From the NCBI RefSeq assembly GCF_900182595.1, contig NZ_FXTN01000002.1, forward strand, positions 372,001 through 436,000: 64,000 nucleotides of DNA, given 5' to 3'. How positions within the stretch are numbered: the stretch's first letter is position 1; every line of letters starts with the position of its first letter. Below the pieces are notes generated by a model that searched no databases, had not been told where the DNA came from, and saw only the letters and a list, made by a program, of their open reading frames with translations. This document shows positions 53,606-62,237 of this stretch, piece after piece. The position numbers and the translations under genes are program-made. The DNA is from Pedobacter westerhofensis. GTDB lineage: Bacteria; Bacteroidota; Bacteroidia; Sphingobacteriales; Sphingobacteriaceae.

Positions 53606-54340
53606 ATGATACGTCTGTTAAAGCGAGTACACTACTTTTATTTTCTCCTTATCATTCTGGGTTTTTTTATAGCTTTTTATCCCTTCTATTATATAGCAGC
53701 GAAAAGGCCGGCATGGTATGGCTTCCTGAACCGCTTGAGGGCCTTGAACAGCCTGCTCTGCAGTGTTTTCAGCGGTGTCTTTTTCCGGTTTACCTATGAG
53801 GAGAAACTTGACCATCGCAAACATTATATCTATTGCGGGAACCATACCTCTAATCTTGATATTATGATTTTCTGCCTGCTGGCCAGAGGAAGGTTCAGTT
53901 TTATGGGAAAAGATGAATTACTCAAAAACCCGGTTTTAAAGATCTTTTTCAATACGATCGATATTCCCGTAAACAGGGACAGTAAAATGTCCTCTTTCAG
54001 GGCTTTTAAACGCGCAGGGGAACATTTACGGCAGGGGATGAGCCTCATTATCTTCCCCGAAGGACGGATTGATATGGACCAGTACCCGCCGGTGATGACA
54101 CCTTTTAAAAATGGACCCTTCAGGCTGGCCATAGAAACCAATACCCCCATCGTGCCGGTGAGCGTAACCGACGCATGGAAAAAATTATGGGACGATGGTG
54201 CAAAGTATGGAAGCCGTCCAGGAATTTGCGATATTTACATTCACAAACCGGTTTATACAGAAAATATGGCTCCGGATAGTGCTGATGAGCTAAAAGACGC
54301 TATTTTTGATTTAATAAACAGTAAAGTGATTACACGATGA
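53606..54340 (+). CDS. Lysophospholipid acyltransferase (PlsC/1-acyl-G3P acyltransferase type)
   Basis: 244 residues from ATG 53606 (MIRLLKRVHYFYFLLIILGF). A first membrane segment is followed by the acyltransferase motifs NHTSNLDIM (HX4D), INVNRDS-like IPVNRD, IIFPEGRID and PIVPVSVTD. It adds the second acyl chain to phosphatidic acid precursors. The longer frame that runs upstream to 53447 would overlap trpS antisense and a promoter, so it is rejected. It overlaps gatC by four bases (ATGA). Confidence 0.9.
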   Translation: MIRLLKRVHYFYFLLIILGFFIAFYPFYYIAAKRPAWYGFLNRLRALNSLLCSVFSGVFFRFTYEEKLDHRKHYIYCGNHTSNLDIMIFCLLARGRFSFMGKDELLKNPVLKIFFNTIDIPVNRDSKMSSFRAFKRAGEHLRQGMSLIIFPEGRIDMDQYPPVMTPFKNGPFRLAIETNTPIVPVSVTDAWKKLWDDGAKYGSRPGICDIYIHKPVYTENMAPDSADELKDAIFDLINSKVITR

Positions 54341-54627
54341 ACATAGATAAAGAGACGATTTATAAAGTTGCAGATCTCGCGAGGATTGAAATTGGGGAAC
54401 ACGAAGTAGAAGACCTGCAGGCAGATATGAATAAGATCCTGACTTTCATGGAGAAACTCAATGAACTGGATACCACTGCTGTGGAACCTCTGGTATATAT
54501 GAACCCTGAGGTAAATATTTGGAGAGAAGATGTGGTGATACAGGAGCTGACAGTTGCGGAAGGACTTAAAAATGCAGCAGTTCACAATGAAGATTTTTTC
54601 TTTGTTCCTAAAATATTGGATAAATAA
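54337..54627 (+). CDS. gatC: Asp/Glu-tRNA amidotransferase subunit C
   Basis: 96 residues (IYKVADLARIEIGEHEVEDLQADMNKILTFMEKLNELDTT region), the normal GatC size. It stabilises the GatA/GatB amidotransferase that makes Gln-tRNA or Asn-tRNA from the misacylated form. Translation is coupled with plsC by ATGA overlap. gatA and gatB are not in this window. Confidence 0.93.
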   Translation: MNIDKETIYKVADLARIEIGEHEVEDLQADMNKILTFMEKLNELDTTAVEPLVYMNPEVNIWREDVVIQELTVAEGLKNAAVHNEDFFFVPKILDK

Positions 54628-54712
54628 TTTCTTTTGTAACAATCGCAGGCAGGCTGGTGTCTAAACCGAAAGCTTGTATTAGCTTTATTATTTGTAAAAT
54701 ATATAGGCGAAA

Positions 54713-55477
54713 ATGGAGAACCCGTTAATTAATATTAAGGAAATAGGCCGTAAATATGTAATTGGATCAGAAGTGATCCATGCACTGAAATCGGTTTCAC
54801 TGGAAATCTTTAAAGGTGAATTTGTAGCATTAATGGGCCCCTCAGGTTCAGGTAAGTCTACACTGATGAATATTCTCGGCTGCCTGGATACACCAAATAA
54901 GGGCGACTATATCCTGAACGGGATCAATGTAAGCCAGATGTCTGACGATGCGCTGGCAGAAGTTAGAAACAAAGAAATTGGCTTCGTCTTCCAGACCTTT
55001 AACCTGTTGCCGCGCTCTACATCTCTCGACAATGTAGCTTTACCGCTGATTTATGCCGGAGCAAGCAAAAAAGACCGCGATGAGCGTGCCAAACAGGCCC
55101 TGGAAAACGTGGGACTGGGAAACAGGATTACCCACAAGCCAAATGAGCTTTCCGGTGGACAACGGCAGCGTGTGGCTGTTGCAAGGGCACTGATCAATAA
55201 TCCCTCTATCATCCTTGCCGATGAGCCCACGGGTAACCTGGATACCAAAACTTCAATTGAGATCATGGGCCTGCTGGAAGAAATCCACAGTAAGGGGAAT
55301 ACAATCATCCTTGTTACCCATGAGGAGGATATAGCGCAGCATGCCCACCGTATCGTCAGGATGCGTGACGGACTGATCGAAAATGATTATTTAAATACAG
55401 ATGTAAAGACCGTTTCGCCGCGACTGACCAAATTAAAGGAGAGCGGAGACGATTTTGAGCAAATTGGTAAACATTAA
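54713..55477 (+). CDS. ABC transporter ATPase, MacB/LolD type
   Basis: 254 residues. Walker [11 protein letters not shown]-loop [18 protein letters not shown], signature [15 protein letters not shown], Walker [13 protein letters not shown], His-loop VTHEED. This is the MacB/LolD subfamily ATPase, which works with a MacB-type permease. The matching permease gene is not adjacent: one lies 3.2 kb downstream at 58641. Its end overlaps by one base with the cobalamin adenosyltransferase. Confidence 0.92.
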   Translation: MENPLINIKEIGRKYVIGSEVIHALKSVSLEIFKGEFVALMGPSGSGKSTLMNILGCLDTPNKGDYILNGINVSQMSDDALAEVRNKEIGFVFQTFNLLPRSTSLDNVALPLIYAGASKKDRDERAKQALENVGLGNRITHKPNELSGGQRQRVAVARALINNPSIILADEPTGNLDTKTSIEIMGLLEEIHSKGNTIILVTHEEDIAQHAHRIVRMRDGLIENDYLNTDVKTVSPRLTKLKESGDDFEQIGKH

Positions 55478-56025
55478 TGAAGATATACACCAGGACCGGC
55501 GACAAGGGAGATACCTCACTTATAGGGGGGACAAGGGTCCCAAAATTCCATCTGCGGATAGAATGTTATGGCACGGTAGATGAACTAAATTCATATATCG
55601 GACTCATCCAGTGTCAGGATATTGATACACATGCAAAGCAAATATTAAAGGAAATCCAGGACCGTTTATTTACAATTGGCTCCTCTCTGGCTGCTGATCC
55701 CGAGAAATCCAGGATGAAAATACCGGATCTCCACGGATCTGATATCACACTTCTTGAAGGAGAAATGGATCAGATGAATAGCGTTTTGCCGGAGCTTACA
55801 CACTTTATTCTGCCCGGTGGGAATACGATCGTATCTCATTGCCATATCGCCAGGTGTATCTGCAGAAGGGCAGAAAGGTTAACTGTACATCTGGCTGCTG
55901 AGAGCGATGTGGATAACCAGGTGACCATTTATCTCAACCGCTTAAGCGATTATTTGTTTGTTTTAGCCAGGAAACTGGGTTTTGATCAGAATGCTGCTGA
56001 AAACCTCTGGTTACCAAGGTTATAA
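55477..56025 (+). CDS. Cob(I)alamin adenosyltransferase, PduO type
   Basis: 182 residues. The N-terminal TRTGDKGDTSLIGGTRVPK and the middle ECYGTVDELNSYIGL and CRRAERLTV motifs define the PduO-type ATP:cob(I)alamin adenosyltransferase. It converts cobalamin to adenosylcobalamin. It starts within the last base of the ABC ATPase stop, so the two are translated together. Confidence 0.92.
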   Translation: MKIYTRTGDKGDTSLIGGTRVPKFHLRIECYGTVDELNSYIGLIQCQDIDTHAKQILKEIQDRLFTIGSSLAADPEKSRMKIPDLHGSDITLLEGEMDQMNSVLPELTHFILPGGNTIVSHCHIARCICRRAERLTVHLAAESDVDNQVTIYLNRLSDYLFVLARKLGFDQNAAENLWLPRL

Positions 56026-56041
56026 AAAGTGGAAAAAAAAG

Positions 56042-56074
56042 TTTGTTTTCATCAACTTTTTTAATATACTTTTG
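56042..56074 (+). promoter_or_regulatory. Promoter of the DUF2795 gene
   Basis: TTTG at 56042-56045, a 21-base spacer and TACTTTTG at 56067-56074, both matching consensus. The ATG follows at 56109, so the leader is about 30 bases. Confidence 0.75.
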
Positions 56075-56108
56075 CAAATTAAATTAGAACAATAAAATAG
56101 TATAGAAT

Positions 56109-56330
56109 ATGTATTGGACATTAGAATTAGCATCGCATTTGGAGGACGCTCCATGGCCTGCAACGAAAGACGAATTGATTGATTATGGTATCAGATCAGG
56201 AGCTCCTGTAGAGGTAATTGAGAACCTTCAGGCTTTGGAAGACGACGGAGAACCGTATGAAACGATTGAAGAGATTTGGCCGGATTACCCGACTAAAGAT
56301 GATTTCTTCTTCAATGAAGATGAATACTAA
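56109..56330 (+). CDS. DUF2795 domain-containing protein
   Basis: 73 residues, acidic, MYWTLELASHLEDAPWPATK followed by ELIDYGIRSGAPVEVIENLQ. This is the DUF2795 form of Bacteroidota, small soluble protein of unknown function, often highly expressed. It has its own promoter and a strong terminator. Confidence 0.9.
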   Translation: MYWTLELASHLEDAPWPATKDELIDYGIRSGAPVEVIENLQALEDDGEPYETIEEIWPDYPTKDDFFFNEDEY

Positions 56331-56342
56331 AGACTCATAACT

Positions 56343-56375
56343 GAAGGCTCCGGTAACGGGGCCTTCTTTTTTTTT
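56343..56375 (+). terminator. Terminator of the DUF2795 gene
   Basis: Ten-bp stem GAAGGCTCCG with CGGGGCCTTC (56343-56352, 56357-56366, one wobble), GTAA loop, then a long T-run. Confidence 0.85.
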
Positions 56376-56466
56376 GGAACGAAGATTGTTTATGAAATGT
56401 CAGGAGAGTGTCTTGAGCTTTCAAAATTCATTTAATTAACAAACTTTATTTTAAAAATCTAATATT

Positions 56467-56625
56467 ATGGGAAATTTACTTTATTTAATCGCAGTCGTAT
56501 TAATTATACTTTGGGTGATTGGCTTTTTCTTTCACGGCTTCGGTGATGTGGGCGGACTGATCCACGTATTACTTGTTATTGCTGTAATTGCAATTCTCTT
56601 AAAAATAATCAATAGAGCTGCTTAA
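56467..56625 (+). CDS. Small lmo0937-family membrane protein (52 aa)
   Basis: ATG 56467 to TAA 56625. MGNLLYLIAVVLIILWVIGF then FFHGFGDVGGLIHVLLVIAV and a short basic end: two membrane segments with a Gly/His loop, the layout of the lmo0937 family of small membrane proteins. Function unknown; homologues are often stress induced. A terminator follows, shared with the convergent ispD. Confidence 0.85.
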   Translation: MGNLLYLIAVVLIILWVIGFFFHGFGDVGGLIHVLLVIAVIAILLKIINRAA

Positions 56626-56632
56626 TCATAAA

Positions 56633-56665
56633 AAGGCTCCTGAGCAATCAGGAGCCTTGTTTTTT
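56633..56665. terminator. Bidirectional terminator overlapping the ispD stop codon
   Basis: Perfect 11-bp stem AAGGCTCCTGA with TCAGGAGCCTT (56633-56643, 56648-56658), GCAA loop, T-run on the plus strand. The right arm contains the ispD stop (56650-56648) and its last codons, so the coding end doubles as hairpin. Confidence 0.85.
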
Positions 56666-57325
56666 TAGCAGGAATGAGGCCAGCTCCAGGTCCTGTACAT
56701 AGGTAATCTTGATATTACTTCTCTCTCCCGGCAGTATATTGATACTAAAGCCCGCTTTTTCTACTACTGAGGCATCATCCGTAAACGCATCGCTGTAAGG
56801 CTGCAGATAGGCTCTTCTAAGCTGCTCTGTTACGAAAGTCTGGGGTGTCTGAATCAGGAAAAGTTCATCCCTGTTGAGGGATAAAGAGTGCTGTCCTTCT
56901 TTTTTTATCCTTACCGAATCTACCGGCTGTATCGCAGCTATTGCATTGCCCTCTGCAAGTGCCATCTGATATGAAGCCATGATCAGCGCTGTACTGGCCA
57001 AAGGGCGCACGGCATCATGCACCGCAACAACGCCATCACCTTTTACGACCGCCAGGCCGTTTTTTACAGAATCAAATCTTTCTTTTCCACCTTCAATAAC
57101 CTGGTGCGGGATACTGAAACTGTGCGTATGGCAGAGCTCCTTCCAAAACCTGTGCTGTTCTGAATTGAGTACCAATATGATTTCCGGATTTAGTACACAG
57201 TTGTAAAAAGACTGAATGGTGTGCATCAGGACAGGTTTGCCATCCAGTTCTATAAACTGTTTGGGAATATCCTGGTTCATTCTGTTTCCTTTTCCTCCGG
57301 CAACAATAATAGCGTAGTATTTCAT
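56648..57325 (-). CDS. ispD: 2-C-methyl-D-erythritol 4-phosphate cytidylyltransferase
   Basis: 225 residues from ATG 57325 (MKYYAIIVAGGKGNRMNQDI). The AGGKGNRM nucleotide-binding loop and later VHDAVRPLAS and QTPQTF are family hallmarks. It makes CDP-ME in the MEP isoprenoid pathway, implying this route. The 19 codons upstream in frame run through the queA terminator and are not part of the protein. Confidence 0.95.
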   Translation of the reverse strand: MKYYAIIVAGGKGNRMNQDIPKQFIELDGKPVLMHTIQSFYNCVLNPEIILVLNSEQHRFWKELCHTHSFSIPHQVIEGGKERFDSVKNGLAVVKGDGVVAVHDAVRPLASTALIMASYQMALAEGNAIAAIQPVDSVRIKKEGQHSLSLNRDELFLIQTPQTFVTEQLRRAYLQPYSDAFTDDASVVEKAGFSINILPGERSNIKITYVQDLELASFLLKKQGS

Positions 57326-57350
57326 CTTTGGCTGAGCTATTGATAAAAAA

Positions 57351-57379
57351 AATAGGAGAGACCTCAAGATCCTCCTATT
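57351..57379 (-). terminator. Terminator of queA
   Basis: Stem AATAGGAG with CTCCTATT (57351-57358, 57372-57379) around a 13-base loop; an A-run at 57345-57350 gives a T-tract on the minus strand. It is 26 bases after the queA stop. Confidence 0.65.
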
Positions 57380-57404
57380 CATTTAATGGGCAATGTTCAT
57401 TGAA

Positions 57405-58454
57405 TTAGATGATCAGCATTGCATCACCATAACTGTAAAAACGGTATTTTTCTTTCAATGCTACTTCATAGGCATGTCTTACATATTCATAACCACCAAA
57501 CGCACTGATCATCATCAGTAATGTAGATTCAGGTGTGTGGAAATTAGTAATCATAGAATTTGCAATACTGAAATCATATGGAGGGAAAATGAATTTGCTG
57601 GTCCAGTCGTTGGCAGGTTTCAGCATTTTTCCTGAAGATACTGCAGACTCAATCGCACGCATAGATGTTGTTCCTACCGCACAGATACGTTTTTTGTTTT
57701 CCAGCGCCTTGTTAACGATCTTTGCCTGTGACTCTTCAATAATGAATTGCTCAGAATCCATTTTGTGTTTGGTTAGGTCTTCTACTTCAACGGTTCTGAA
57801 AGTACCTAATCCGATATGCAGGGTAACTTCTGCAAAGTTGATGCCTTTAAGTTCAAGGCGTTTCATCAGCTCACGGCTAAAGTGCATACCTGCAGTTGGA
57901 GCAGCAACAGCACCTTCATGTTTAGCGAAGATGGTCTGGTAGCGCTCTTTATCCATTGCAGTAGCCTTACGTTTGATATATTTTGGAAGAGGTGTTTCTC
58001 CGAGGATTTCGATGTTCTTTCTGAATTCTTCATCAGTACCGTCAAAAAGGAAACGGATCGTACGTCCTCTTGAAGTTGTATTGTCTACAACTTCTGCTAC
58101 CAGCAGGTCGTCATCACCAAAGTAAAGTTTGTTACCAACACGGATCTTACGTGCAGGGTCTACCAATACATCCCATAAACGCAGTTCTCTGTTCAGTTCA
58201 CGCAGTAAAAATACTTCGATAGTTGCACCTGTTTTCTCTTTATTGCCATACAAACGGGCAGGAAACACTTTCGTGTTGTTTAATATCATGACATCCTGAT
58301 CATCAAAATATTCCAAAACATCCTTGAATATTCTATGTTCAATTTCACCAGTGTCTTTGTGCAGTACCATTAAACGGGCTTCGTCCCTTTGATCTGAAGG
58401 ATTACTGGCAACTAATGATTCAGGTAAATTAAACTTAAATTGAGATAACTTCAT
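57405..58454 (-). CDS. queA: tRNA preQ1(34) S-adenosylmethionine ribosyltransferase-isomerase
   Basis: 349 residues, normal for QueA ([20 protein letters not shown] start; the family motif APTAGMHFS and [10 protein letters not shown] near the middle; [14 protein letters not shown] near the end). It makes epoxyqueuosine in tRNA from preQ1. Divergent from the MacB-type permease gene. Confidence 0.95.
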   Translation of the reverse strand: MKLSQFKFNLPESLVASNPSDQRDEARLMVLHKDTGEIEHRIFKDVLEYFDDQDVMILNNTKVFPARLYGNKEKTGATIEVFLLRELNRELRLWDVLVDPARKIRVGNKLYFGDDDLLVAEVVDNTTSRGRTIRFLFDGTDEEFRKNIEILGETPLPKYIKRKATAMDKERYQTIFAKHEGAVAAPTAGMHFSRELMKRLELKGINFAEVTLHIGLGTFRTVEVEDLTKHKMDSEQFIIEESQAKIVNKALENKKRICAVGTTSMRAIESAVSSGKMLKPANDWTSKFIFPPYDFSIANSMITNFHTPESTLLMMISAFGGYEYVRHAYEVALKEKYRFYSYGDAMLII

Positions 58455-58479
58455 GTTTTTTATAAAATAATTGAGGGCG

Positions 58480-58487
58480 CAAATTTA
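58480..58487 (-). promoter_or_regulatory. -7 element of queA
   Basis: Minus-strand TAAATTTG, exact TAnnTTTG, about 26 bases before ATG 58454. -33 partner not found at normal distance. Confidence 0.5.
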
Positions 58488-58617
58488 CAAAATATAATAT
58501 AAAGATTGTGTACAATGGATTTTTATTTGTAAGGAATTTGTATAGTGCCTGCTGCTCAAAAAACCGGTACTTTACAAATCGTTTGCAAAATATTACTCTT
58601 GCTGTAACGTTTTTCGT

Positions 58618-58625
58618 TATTTTTG
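58618..58625 (+). promoter_or_regulatory. -7 element of the MacB-type permease gene
   Basis: TATTTTTG, exact TAnnTTTG, 15 bases before ATG 58641. A TTG 16 bases upstream (58599-58601) is a possible -33. Confidence 0.55.
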
Positions 58626-58640
58626 ATCTAACCATCAATT

Positions 58641-59885
58641 ATGATCATATTCAGACTTATAGGAGAAAGTTTCAGGTTTGCTGCCGATGCGCTCCGCCAG
58701 AATAAGCTTCGCACCATGCTCTCGCTTTTAGGGATCACGATCGGTATATTCACAATTATCGCTGTCTTTTCCGGAGTGGACACACTCAGGAATAAGTTGC
58801 AGGCAAGTGTAGATAAACTGGGCTCAAAAACGCTGTTCGTGCAAAAATGGCCCTGGGGTTTTGGGGGCGATTATCCCTGGTGGAAGTATGTGAACAGGCC
58901 TGAACCTTCGCTGCGCGACTATGATGCGCTGAAATCCCGTCTTGAATATGTAGATGGTATATCCTTTGAGGCCACATCTGCCAGCAGAACGGTCAAATAC
59001 CGCAGCAGCTCAGTAGAAGGTGCGGTATTACATGCCGCTACACAGGATTATGATAAAACCTGGAACCTGGATTACCAGGAAGGGCGTTACTTTACAGATA
59101 ATGAGGGCAAGACAGGCTCTCCGGTAGTGATTCTTGGTGCCGAAGTTGCCAAAGGCTTGTTTTCCGGCGAACCGGCCATTGGAAAACAGATCAAAGTAAT
59201 GGGCCGCAGGCTTACCGTTGTGGGTGTTTTTAAAAAGGAAGGGGAGGATATGCTGGGCATGTCTCAGGACAACAACCTGCTGATCCCGCTTAATTTTGCA
59301 AAAGGCCTGTTCGATGTTCAGAATAGTAATTATGACCCGCAGATTAATATCAGGGGCAAAGAAAATATAGCGCTCGAAGAAGTGGAAAGTGAACTGCAGG
59401 GCGCTATGCGTTCGGTTCACCGGATCAGGCCGGGCACTGATGATGATTTTGCATTGAATAAAACCACCATGATCACCAATCAGCTAGATACAATGTTTAA
59501 AATGGTAAACATTGCAGGATGGGTGATTGGTGGATTTTCTATCCTCGTAGGCGGATTTGGGATTGCCAATATCATGTTTGTATCAGTTAAGGAAAGAACC
59601 AACATTATAGGTATCCAGAAGTCACTTGGTGCCAAAAACTATTTTATCCTGCTGCAGTTTATGTTTGAGGCGGTAGCCTTGTGTCTACTTGGCGGATTTC
59701 TTGGGCTGGCGCTGGTCTACGGGCTTACGCTGGTCTCCAAGTACGGATTTGATACAGACGTAGTGCTCTACATGAAAAATATCGTGATGGGGGTAGGGAT
59801 TTCTGTAGTGATCGGAATGATCTCCGGTTTCTGGCCGGCGTATTCTGCATCGAGGCTCGACCCGGTAGAGGCCATAAGGTCGTAA
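58641..59885 (+). CDS. ABC transporter permease, MacB/FtsX type
   Basis: 414 residues: first membrane segment at ~22-46 (TMLSLLGITIGIFTIIAVFS), a periplasmic MacB domain (~50-280), and three membrane segments in the C-terminal FtsX domain (~280-405; KERTNIIGIQKSLGA). It exports or senses a substrate with a MacB-type ATPase; the one at 54713 is a candidate but not adjacent. Ends next to a strong hairpin. Confidence 0.88.
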   Translation: MIIFRLIGESFRFAADALRQNKLRTMLSLLGITIGIFTIIAVFSGVDTLRNKLQASVDKLGSKTLFVQKWPWGFGGDYPWWKYVNRPEPSLRDYDALKSRLEYVDGISFEATSASRTVKYRSSSVEGAVLHAATQDYDKTWNLDYQEGRYFTDNEGKTGSPVVILGAEVAKGLFSGEPAIGKQIKVMGRRLTVVGVFKKEGEDMLGMSQDNNLLIPLNFAKGLFDVQNSNYDPQINIRGKENIALEEVESELQGAMRSVHRIRPGTDDDFALNKTTMITNQLDTMFKMVNIAGWVIGGFSILVGGFGIANIMFVSVKERTNIIGIQKSLGAKNYFILLQFMFEAVALCLLGGFLGLALVYGLTLVSKYGFDTDVVLYMKNIVMGVGISVVIGMISGFWPAYSASRLDPVEAIRS

Positions 59886-59906
59886 AACAAAGCTTTATAA
59901 AAAACA

Positions 59907-59939
59907 AAAAGGCGTACCGACATTGTCAGTACGCCTTTT
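59907..59939. terminator. Bidirectional terminator
   Basis: Stem AAAAGGCGTAC with GTACGCCTTTT (59907-59917, 59929-59939), plus three inner pairs across one mismatch, with T-runs on both strands, between the permease and the convergent aminotransferase genes. Confidence 0.85.
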
Positions 59940-59953
59940 GTTTTTTATAAAGC

Positions 59954-61147
59954 CTAGCTTAATTTAGACAGCGCTTCTTTAATTCTTGATACTGCTTTAA
60001 CCAACTGGTCTTCTGCAGCAGCGTAAGAGATACGGATACAATCTTCGTTACCGAAAGCTTCGCCGGTAACAGTTGATACATGTGCTTCGTTTAACAGGTA
60101 CAGGCAAAGGTCTTCAGCATTGCTGATCACATTACCGTTTACGCTTTTTCCGAAATAATCTTTGACAGTAGGGAAGAAGTAAAATGCGCCGTCAGGAAGG
60201 TTTACCTGGATGCCCGGAACTTCTTTCAGCAATGCATACACAATATCCCTGCGTTTTTTGAATTCATCTTTCATTGCAGTAACCGTCTCCAGTCCATTCT
60301 GGTATGCTGCAAGGGCTGCACGCTGAGAAATCGAAGAAGTACCAGAAGTAATCTGTCCCTGTAATTTATCACAGGCATTGGCAATCTCTTTGTTAGAGGC
60401 CATATATCCAACTCTCCAGCCTGTCATTGCATATGCTTTAGAGAAACCATTGATAATGATAACCCTGTCTTTAATCGCATCAAATGCAGCAATAGAAGCA
60501 TGTTTGTCAACAAAGTTGATATGCTCATAAATCTCATCAGAGATGATATAGATATTTGGATATTTCTCAAAAACTGCAGCAAGACTGGCCAGTTCCTCAT
60601 GAGAATAAACAGAACCTGTAGGGTTACATGGAGAAGAAAACATGAAAAGCTTGGTTTTAGGCGTAATTGCCGCTTCAAGCTGTTCAGCAGTGATTTTGAA
60701 ATCGTGCTCAACTGTAGCATTAATAAAAACAGTTTCACCTTCTGCCAGTTTGATCATTTCTGAGTATGAAACCCAGTATGGAGTAGGCACAATTACCTCT
60801 TCTCCCGGGTTTACCAGGCAAAGCACTGCATTGGCAAGCGATTGTTTTGCACCTGTAGATACAACGATCTGATCAAAGGTATAAGTCAGGTCATTTTCAT
60901 TTTTTAACTTCTCAACAATAGCCTTACGCAGTTCAGGGTATCCGGAAACAGGAGTATAGTATGAGTAATTTTCGTCAACAGCCTTCTTGGCAGCTTCCTT
61001 TACATGCTCCGGCGTAAAAAAGTCTGGCTCTCCAAAGCTCAGGTTAATTACGTCAATTCCTTTAGCGGTGAGTTCTCTCCCCAGCTTTGCCATTTTAATG
61101 GTCTGTGATTCTGATAGATTATTGATCCTTGTAGATAAAAATGTCAT
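59954..61147 (-). CDS. Pyridoxal-phosphate aminotransferase (aspartate aminotransferase type I)
   Basis: 397 residues from ATG 61147 (MTFLSTRINNLSESQTIKMA). Class I/II aminotransferase with VIIINGFSKAYAMTGWRVGYM (PLP lysine in SKAYAMTG), NPTGSVYSHEEL. The sub-family resembles the prephenate/aspartate aminotransferases of the AspC/AAT type I-gamma. The ATG 21 bases upstream overlaps the -7 element at 61166-61173, so it is rejected. A role in Asp, Glu or aromatic amino acid synthesis is likely. Confidence 0.93.
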   Translation of the reverse strand: MTFLSTRINNLSESQTIKMAKLGRELTAKGIDVINLSFGEPDFFTPEHVKEAAKKAVDENYSYYTPVSGYPELRKAIVEKLKNENDLTYTFDQIVVSTGAKQSLANAVLCLVNPGEEVIVPTPYWVSYSEMIKLAEGETVFINATVEHDFKITAEQLEAAITPKTKLFMFSSPCNPTGSVYSHEELASLAAVFEKYPNIYIISDEIYEHINFVDKHASIAAFDAIKDRVIIINGFSKAYAMTGWRVGYMASNKEIANACDKLQGQITSGTSSISQRAALAAYQNGLETVTAMKDEFKKRRDIVYALLKEVPGIQVNLPDGAFYFFPTVKDYFGKSVNGNVISNAEDLCLYLLNEAHVSTVTGEAFGNEDCIRISYAAAEDQLVKAVSRIKEALSKLS

Positions 61148-61165
61148 GATGCTCTTATAAGGTAG

Positions 61166-61173
61166 CAAATATA
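61166..61173 (-). promoter_or_regulatory. -7 element of the aminotransferase gene
   Basis: Minus-strand TATATTTG, exact TAnnTTTG. Placing transcription near 61160 leaves ATG 61147 as the first usable start. Confidence 0.55.
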
Positions 61174-61236
61174 AAAACCAGAACCAACATGTGACTAATA
61201 AAAAATACTTTTTAGCATATTATCAGCTTGAAAGCG

Positions 61237-61244
61237 TATTTTTG
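61237..61244 (+). promoter_or_regulatory. -7 element inside the upstream part of the CDF gene frame
   Basis: TATTTTTG, exact TAnnTTTG. If it is used, transcription begins near 61250 and the first 72 bases of the longest frame of the CDF gene (from GTG 61191) are not coding. Confidence 0.45.
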
Positions 61245-61262
61245 GGGGCTAAATCATTCCCC

Positions 61263-62237
61263 TTGCTGCCTAAAAAGAAAGCGATACTTGTTTCCCTCTG
61301 CATTAGTGTAATGCTTATGCTGGCCAAATTTGGTGCTTATTTTCTCACTCATTCCAATGCCATCCTTACGGATGCAGCGGAGAGTATTGTGAACGTACTT
61401 GCCAGTGCCTTTGCCTTTTACAGTATCTATCTCGCCACCCTGCCCAAAGACGAAAACCATCCTTACGGACATGGTAAAGTAGAATTTTTCTCGGCCTTTG
61501 TAGAGGGGGCGCTGATCAGCATTGCAGGGCTCATCATTATTTTTAAATCCAGTTACGACCTGGTCTTTCCGAAAGAGATCTTCCAGCTGCTTGAAGGTGC
61601 TGTCATTATTGGCGGTACCGGGGTCGTAAACCTTGTTGTAGGTTATTATCTGATCCGTACAGGGAAAAAACACCGGTCGCTCACCCTCGAGGCAGATGGC
61701 AAACACCTGCTCACCGACGCCGTAACCAGTGCAGGGCTTGTACTCGGGATCCTGGTCATCAAGATTACCCAGGTGTACTGGCTGGACAGTGTTGTGTCTA
61801 TCTGCCTCGGCATTTACATCGTCTACAGCGGTTACAAACTGACCAGGACATCTGTAGGCGGACTGATGGACGAGAGCAATATTGAACTGGTAAAAACGAT
61901 CGTTGATATCATGCAGGATAACCGTCAGGATGCCTGGATTGATGTACATAACCTGAGGGCGCAGCAATATGGCTCAGACCTGCATATCGATTGCCATATG
62001 ACCCTGCCTTATTACTACGATCTTAATCAGGTGCATACGGAGATTTCGGACATAGACAAGCTAATCAACGGCAGCGGAGAGCATGATACAGAATTATTTA
62101 TACATGCAGATCCCTGTTTACCGGAATGCTGCAATTATTGCAGGATGAAGAATTGCCCGGTAAGGCAGGAGCCTTTTAGGGAGGAAATCCTCTGGACGGT
62201 GGAAAATGCCACTAAAAATAAAAAACATTTTCAATGA
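61263..62237 (+). CDS. Cation diffusion facilitator (CDF) metal transporter
   Basis: 324 residues from TTG 61263 (LLPKKKAILVSLCISV). Six membrane segments; the metal motifs HSNAILTDAAESIVN and EADGKHLLTDAVTS supply the Asp/His ligands. The ferrous-iron-efflux/zinc-type C-terminal domain is followed by an unusual cysteine-rich tail (CLPECCNYCRMKNCPVR) that may bind metal. It exports Zn2+, Fe2+ or similar with H+. The long frame from GTG 61191 is possible but contains a -7 element. Overlaps the Nudix gene by four bases. Confidence 0.88.
   Translation: MLPKKKAILVSLCISVMLMLAKFGAYFLTHSNAILTDAAESIVNVLASAFAFYSIYLATLPKDENHPYGHGKVEFFSAFVEGALISIAGLIIIFKSSYDLVFPKEIFQLLEGAVIIGGTGVVNLVVGYYLIRTGKKHRSLTLEADGKHLLTDAVTSAGLVLGILVIKITQVYWLDSVVSICLGIYIVYSGYKLTRTSVGGLMDESNIELVKTIVDIMQDNRQDAWIDVHNLRAQQYGSDLHIDCHMTLPYYYDLNQVHTEISDIDKLINGSGEHDTELFIHADPCLPECCNYCRMKNCPVRQEPFREEILWTVENATKNKKHFQ

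Noticed and set aside
61254..61967. 237-codon frame antisense to the CDF transporter
   Set aside because: The plus-strand CDF motifs are clear; the antisense frame lacks any.
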